Source: Flavobacteriaceae bacterium
GTDB taxonomy: Bacteria > Bacteroidota > Bacteroidia > Flavobacteriales > Flavobacteriaceae
Reading direction: 5' to 3'
DNA length: 10,498 nt
Assembly: GCA_002700405.1 (NCBI GenBank)
Contig: PACY01000009.1
Span: 1-10,498, forward strand
Below the pieces are notes generated by a model. That model saw only the letters and a program-made list of their open reading frames with translations. It ran no database searches and was not told the DNA's origin. The position numbers and the translations under genes were made by a program. Shown one piece after another: positions 6,551 through 10,498 of this stretch. How positions within the stretch are numbered: the stretch's first letter is position 1; every line of letters begins with the position of its first letter.

Positions 6551-9463
6551 TCAATTTATAGCTTCATATATTAGTCTCTGAATCTCAGTTCTAATATTGT
6601 AATTTAGTAATTTATTTTCAGGATCACTTGGATAAGATCTATTAGATAAGAAAATATATACGATTTTCTCTTCAGGATCTGCCCATGCATATGTTCCTGT
6701 CCAACCAGAATGTCCAAAACTTTTCATAGAAAGACATCCGCATGTAGGTCCTTCATCTTCTAATTGAGGTTTATCAAACCCTACTCCTCTCCTATTATCT
6801 TCATTACAGAAATAACAGGTATTGAACTTATCAATTGTTTGAGGCTGCAAATATTGTATCCCACCATAATTTCCATTCTGGAGATACATCTGCATTATTT
6901 TAGCCACATCATTTGAATTTCCAAATAGTCCTGCATGTCCTGCAATTCCACCAAACATCGCTGAAGCCATATCATGAACATATCCAACTATTTCTTGATT
7001 TCTAAAATAATCGTCTATTTCAGTGGGGGCAATATTTTTAATTGATATCTTATCTGCTGGGTTAAACATCAATGAACTTGCACCAATAGATTTAAAAAAG
7101 TACTTATTGGATAAATTATCTAAATTATCAGAGTAATAGCCTTCAATATATTGTTGTAAGATCAGGTATGGCAAATCACTGTATTTGTATTGTTCTTCAA
7201 TCAATTCACTTTCTCTAATTTGATTTAATATTGTGTCTTTATATGAAGATGCAAGAAATGTGTTGTTATTGATTTTTAAAGAATAGTTTTCATTAGGACT
7301 ACTTCTATATAAATTGCTTTTCAGTTTGCCTGTTGTGGAGTCTATAGTTTGCTTATAAAAAGGAATCCATGGTGTAAAATATGCGAAATGAGACAATACT
7401 TCTTTAATAGTAAATTCAGATTTATTTGATTCAACATAAGAAGGTAGTAGTTCTCCAATAGTAGAGTCTAGAGATATCACATCATTATCATAAAGCTTCA
7501 TTATTAGAGGCAATGTAACTAGTATTTTAGTCAGTGATGCTAAATCGTATGTAGTCATTGAATTCACACTTTGACTATTATTATATCTTAAGTTACCATA
7601 GCTTTTATCAAACACTACTTTTGAGTCTTTAGCTACAAGTAATTGTATTCCGGGGGTCATCATAGAATCAATAGAAATGTTCACTATAGAATCAATTCTA
7701 TTTAATTTTTTAGAATCAATATTAACTGACTCAGGTAATCCATATGATAATCTATTTGTTTTAAAAGTTTTTATTCCCTCTCCTACTTTATACTTATTTA
7801 AAACACTAACAGGAATTTGACCATTAAACTCAATTGAACCAAATATCATTTGGGCAGTTTTTTCTTGAAAAACATCCTCATTTTGGTAGGATAGTATAAT
7901 ACTTTTAAAAGATTCCACATCAATTAATCTATCTAAACTGTATGGTTTAGCAAAAACTGAAAGAATAGCGTGGTTAGATTTACTGATTTTATCTATCCAT
8001 AAAAGCTCTTTTCTTGTAAAATTATACTTGTCCCATGGGGTATTGCTTGGTTGGTGATGCCCTATAATAACAGTATTGTAATTACTTAGCTTATCTAGGA
8101 GATTGTTTAATTCTTTATAGTCACTAAGCTTTATGTAGTCAACAGTAGTGTATTTATTTAAGTAGTTGTTAAAAGTCATACCTGATTCACTTCCAGTTTG
8201 CAGATGAACTATTTTATTCTCATTTAAATTTAATATTGGGGTGAAATTTTCGTCATTCTTAAGTAGTGTAATAATATTTGAGACAACCTCGTTTTTTAAA
8301 ACACTATCATCTGCTTCGTTTAGATCTGATATTAAATTATTAGGATCAATTGGCTTGTAATTATTTAATCCTACTTTATACTTTGCTTTTAAAATTTTTT
8401 TAACTGAATGTTCAAGTCGTTTATTAGAGATTTTCCCATTGTTATATGCATTAATTATTGAAGTTATGCCAGCATTTACATCTCCAGACATCAATAGGAC
8501 ATCATTTCCAGCCTTAAATGCCATTAAATCAATATTCTCTTTATCATAACCAGTAACACCCTTCATTCCAAGCGCATCGGTTATAATTAAGCCTTTAAAC
8601 TTAAGTCTTTCTTTTAAAATACTTGTAACTATGTTTTTTGATAATGATGAAGGGAAATTAATATTTGATTCAAGGCTGGGCACATTTAAGTGGGCAATCA
8701 TTACTGATCCCAATCCCTCCTTGAATAATGATTTATATGGATATAGCTCAACATCAAGAATTCTTTTTTTCTTAAATGTTATTGTAGGTAATGTTTTATG
8801 GGAGTCTTTAGATGTGTCTCCATGCCCTGGAAAATGTTTTGCACAGGCTAATACTCCCTCACTTTGTATTCCCTTAGTAAACGAAACAGCTTTACTGGTT
8901 ACATTAAGTTTATTTTCTCCATATGATCTGTTGCCAATGATTGGATTTTTTGGATTAGTATTAATATCTACAACAGGGGCAAAATTTATATGAATACCCA
9001 TTCTTTTACAATGTTTCCCAATACTACTCCCTATCCTTTCAACAAATGAATTGTCTTTTAACGCTCCCAAACTCATGTTCCAAGGAAATTTTATAGTAGA
9101 ATCTATTCGCATTTTCAACCCCCATTCCCCATCAATTCCAATTAATAATGGAGTTTTACTTAGAGACTGCATTTTGTTTGTTGTATTTACTGTTTTTGTA
9201 GGCGATCCATTGGATAAAATTACACCACCAATAGAATAGTCAGATATTTGCTTATAAACGCTAGCGCTGTTATCATTCGCAGTCATTAGTTGAACAACAA
9301 AAAGTTGACCTATCTTTTCTTTAAGTGTCATAGAGTTATAAATGCTGTCAACCCATTTTTTTTGATCTTGAAAATCTGTAGCTCTTAAAGGATCTTTTTT
9401 CTGTGAAAAAGCGGTTAAGGAGTAGAAACAGAAAAATAAAATAAAATATAAATTATTAGACAT
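6551..9463 (-). CDS. Periplasmic NagZ (GH3) fused to an AmiE-like beta-lactamase-fold hydrolase
   Basis: This 970-residue exported protein is predicted to take peptidoglycan fragments apart. A type I signal peptide covers residues 1-20 (cleavage after AFS); there is no lipobox. The GH3 catalytic domain (~28-365) has the NagZ signature KHFPGHGD (209-216), the D220/H222 acid-base pair in DSH, and nucleophile D296 in ITDALGM. It should release GlcNAc from GlcNAc-MurNAc. Residues ~390-560 form the second GH3-type domain. Residues ~585-970 form a serine beta-lactamase/DD-peptidase-type domain with SLTK (643-646, nucleophile S643, base K646), YSD (761-763) and GHSGWTGT (917-924). In Bacillus subtilis NagZ and the MurNAc-L-Ala amidase AmiE, which has this fold, are separate neighbouring genes, so the fusion suggests amidase activity in the second half. 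C883, C886, C908 and C910 cluster before the HSG motif. The gene starts 13 bases after the upstream gene. Confidence 0.93.
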   Translation of the reverse strand: MSNNLYFILFFCFYSLTAFSQKKDPLRATDFQDQKKWVDSIYNSMTLKEKIGQLFVVQLMTANDNSASVYKQISDYSIGGVILSNGSPTKTVNTTNKMQSLSKTPLLIGIDGEWGLKMRIDSTIKFPWNMSLGALKDNSFVERIGSSIGKHCKRMGIHINFAPVVDINTNPKNPIIGNRSYGENKLNVTSKAVSFTKGIQSEGVLACAKHFPGHGDTSKDSHKTLPTITFKKKRILDVELYPYKSLFKEGLGSVMIAHLNVPSLESNINFPSSLSKNIVTSILKERLKFKGLIITDALGMKGVTGYDKENIDLMAFKAGNDVLLMSGDVNAGITSIINAYNNGKISNKRLEHSVKKILKAKYKVGLNNYKPIDPNNLISDLNEADDSVLKNEVVSNIITLLKNDENFTPILNLNENKIVHLQTGSESGMTFNNYLNKYTTVDYIKLSDYKELNNLLDKLSNYNTVIIGHHQPSNTPWDKYNFTRKELLWIDKISKSNHAILSVFAKPYSLDRLIDVESFKSIILSYQNEDVFQEKTAQMIFGSIEFNGQIPVSVLNKYKVGEGIKTFKTNRLSYGLPESVNIDSKKLNRIDSIVNISIDSMMTPGIQLLVAKDSKVVFDKSYGNLRYNNSQSVNSMTTYDLASLTKILVTLPLIMKLYDNDVISLDSTIGELLPSYVESNKSEFTIKEVLSHFAYFTPWIPFYKQTIDSTTGKLKSNLYRSSPNENYSLKINNNTFLASSYKDTILNQIRESELIEEQYKYSDLPYLILQQYIEGYYSDNLDNLSNKYFFKSIGASSLMFNPADKISIKNIAPTEIDDYFRNQEIVGYVHDMASAMFGGIAGHAGLFGNSNDVAKIMQMYLQNGNYGGIQYLQPQTIDKFNTCYFCNEDNRRGVGFDKPQLEDEGPTCGCLSMKSFGHSGWTGTYAWADPEEKIVYIFLSNRSYPSDPENKLLNYNIRTEIQRLIYEAIN

Positions 9464-9476
9464 ATAAGATAGTTTA

Positions 9477-9956
9477 TTATAAAAAACGACTATGCCAGCT
9501 GTCTTTAACAGTAGTTTCCCAATGGCTATTAAGTTCAGAGATATTAGAGACTAGATTGTTAAAAACAACGGTTTTTGGGGTTATAGATTTATTTTTCACC
9601 ATTTGTTTAAAATCTTTTAGAGATATTATATTAATAGTTTCGTCAGTTCTATAAGCAACATCCATTTTATCAAGTAGTATTATAGAATATTTTGTTTCTA
9701 AAGACTGTATAAATGCTACTGAAGAGTCGATAGAACAACCCGAAATTTCTAAAGTATTTTCAGCAGCTATAATAATAAAACGATTGTATTTTACTTGAAA
9801 ACTGCAAGAAATTGGTTTGCCATGGGTATTCCATGTTTTTAAAAAGTCTGTAAGTTCTCCTGATATCTCGGAGACTTGGTCATTATTTAATTCTTTATTG
9901 GATTGGTAAATCCAAATTCTAGAGTCCTCTGATAAATCATTAAAGTTACTATTCAT
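9477..9956 (-). CDS. Conserved Bacteroidota protein of unknown function (often misnamed 'ABC transporter ATPase')
   Basis: This 159-residue, apparently cytoplasmic protein has no signal peptide or membrane segment. I recognise it as the small flavobacterial protein that databases often label 'ABC transporter ATPase'. The sequence does not support that name: there is no Walker A (GxxxxGK[ST]), no LSGGQ signature and no Walker B, and it is far shorter than an ABC ATPase. Conserved-looking segments are SRIWIYQSN (12-20), KYNRFIIIAAE (56-66), GCSIDSSV (73-80), LLDKMDVAYR (94-103), FNNLV (132-136) and the C-terminal DSWHSRFL (152-159). It sits 9 bases after the (Fe-S) protein gene and 13 before the NagZ fusion, so it is in the middle of the presumed operon. 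Its function is unknown, and context suggests only co-expression. Confidence 0.88.
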   Translation of the reverse strand: MNSNFNDLSEDSRIWIYQSNKELNNDQVSEISGELTDFLKTWNTHGKPISCSFQVKYNRFIIIAAENTLEISGCSIDSSVAFIQSLETKYSIILLDKMDVAYRTDETINIISLKDFKQMVKNKSITPKTVVFNNLVSNISELNSHWETTVKDSWHSRFL

Positions 9957-9965
9957 TAAAATATC

Positions 9966-10498
9966 TTATAAATCTTGGGCTTTAGCGATTAATTCGCTGA
10001 TATCCATAACTGAAATCTTTCTTTCTTCTTCAATTGTTTTAGCTCCATCTGTTAGCATAGTATTGCAAAATGGACAACCTGTTGCTACAACTTCAGTATT
10101 AGTTTCTTTTATATCTTCTGTCCGTTCAATATTTACTTCTTTATTTCCTTTTTCAGCATCTTTAAACATTTGGGCTCCACCTGCTCCACAGCAAAGACCT
10201 TTTGATTTACATCTTTTCATTTCAATTAGTTCTGCCTCTAGCTTAGTAATTAATTCTCTAGGAGCTTCATATTCATTATTTGCACGACCTAAATAACACG
10301 GATCATGATAAGTAATCTTTTTACCCTTATATGAGCCTCCTTTTATCTTTAACCTACCCTCATTAAGTAGTTTTTTAAGAAATTGTGTATGATGATATAC
10401 TTTATAATTCCCTCCTAATGAAGGATACTCATTTTTAATAGTATTAAAACAATGTGGACATGTGGTTACAATTGTCTTGACATCATAGGTATTTAAAA
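9966..10498 (-). CDS. CCG-domain (Fe-S)-binding protein, 5' end outside the window
   Basis: The frame is open from the right edge to TAA at 9966-9968 and shows 176 residues; the start lies beyond 10498. The internal ATG at 10218-10220 is not the start, because strongly conserved sequence precedes it. The visible part holds the end of a first cysteine-rich domain, CPHC at visible residues 13-16. A complete second one follows: C67-x34-CC(102-103)-x37-C141-x2-C144, within HDPCYLGR, CCGAGG and GCPFCNTM. This is the HdrB/GlpC/LutA/GlcF-type CCG signature, which binds Fe-S clusters and passes electrons to or from a flavoprotein partner. Flavobacterial relatives are ~260 residues, so roughly a third is missing. 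They are usually encoded next to a larger Fe-S oxidoreductase, which would lie to the right. The family is certain; the electron partner is unknown. Confidence 0.92.
   Translation of the reverse strand, partial: LNTYDVKTIVTTCPHCFNTIKNEYPSLGGNYKVYHHTQFLKKLLNEGRLKIKGGSYKGKKITYHDPCYLGRANNEYEAPRELITKLEAELIEMKRCKSKGLCCGAGGAQMFKDAEKGNKEVNIERTEDIKETNTEVVATGCPFCNTMLTDGAKTIEEERKISVMDISELIAKAQDL

Noticed and set aside
8631..9239. Two plus-strand frames (120 and 62 codons) opposite the NagZ domain
   Set aside because: Both are antisense to the conserved GH3 domain, including the KHFPGHGD and nucleophile region, and their products are unlike any family.
9477..9956. Calling the 159-residue protein an ABC transporter ATPase
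   Set aside because: None of the required P-loop motifs is present and the protein is too short.
10063..10296. 77-codon plus-strand frame opposite the CCG protein
   Set aside because: It overlaps the CCG cysteine motifs on the other strand, so it is a shadow frame.
1..10498. A defence, mobile or secondary-metabolite system
   Set aside because: No transposase, integrase, nuclease-helicase pair, toxin-antitoxin pair, CRISPR repeat or biosynthetic core enzyme was found, and base composition looks even across the window.

Overview
The window looks like ordinary chromosomal DNA of a marine-type member of the Bacteroidota, most probably the class Flavobacteriia. It is strongly AT-rich, ribosome binding sites are A-rich rather than Shine-Dalgarno-like, and several proteins belong to sets typical of that class: BshA, the NagZ/beta-lactamase-fold fusion, the small protein misnamed 'ABC transporter ATPase', and the short CCG-type (Fe-S) protein. 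No rRNA, tRNA, CRISPR, transposase, phage or defence gene was seen.

Left part (1-2015). The 3' end of an unidentified plus-strand gene (1-93) meets, tail to tail and with no gap, a two-gene minus-strand unit. In that unit a dicarboxylate/glutamate:cation symporter (756-2015) overlaps uracil-DNA glycosylase ung (94-759) by an ATGA. A 142-base divergent intergenic region (2016-2157) carries a perfect 8-bp inverted repeat and separates the symporter from the plus-strand genes.

Middle (2158-4010). A GlcD/D-lactate dehydrogenase-type FAD enzyme (2158-3555) is followed by two small genes: a 57-residue two-helix membrane protein with a GCGC motif (3585-3758) and a 44-residue Cys/His protein (3862-3996). 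The 103 bases between them hold a 15-base palindrome and a candidate Bacteroidota-type promoter. A hairpin at 4007-4028 lies at the convergent junction with the next gene.

Right part (4011-10498, all minus strand). Read in transcription order there are five tightly packed genes: a CCG-domain (Fe-S) protein whose 5' end lies outside the window, a conserved 159-residue protein without recognisable catalytic motifs, a periplasmic NagZ fused to an AmiE-like serine hydrolase domain, the bacillithiol glycosyltransferase bshA, and an exported Gfo/Idh/MocA-type protein resembling GH109 glycosidases. Gaps are 9, 13 and 6 bases, and the last pair overlaps by 4, so a single operon is likely. The recognisable shared theme is amino sugars: NagZ-AmiE dismantles peptidoglycan fragments to GlcNAc, MurNAc and peptide, BshA attaches GlcNAc to malate on the way to bacillithiol, and the GH109-like protein may act on another N-acetylated sugar. 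I see no clear new system. The best leads are the two short genes, the Cys cluster in the NagZ-AmiE fusion, and the translational coupling of bshA to the GH109-like gene.
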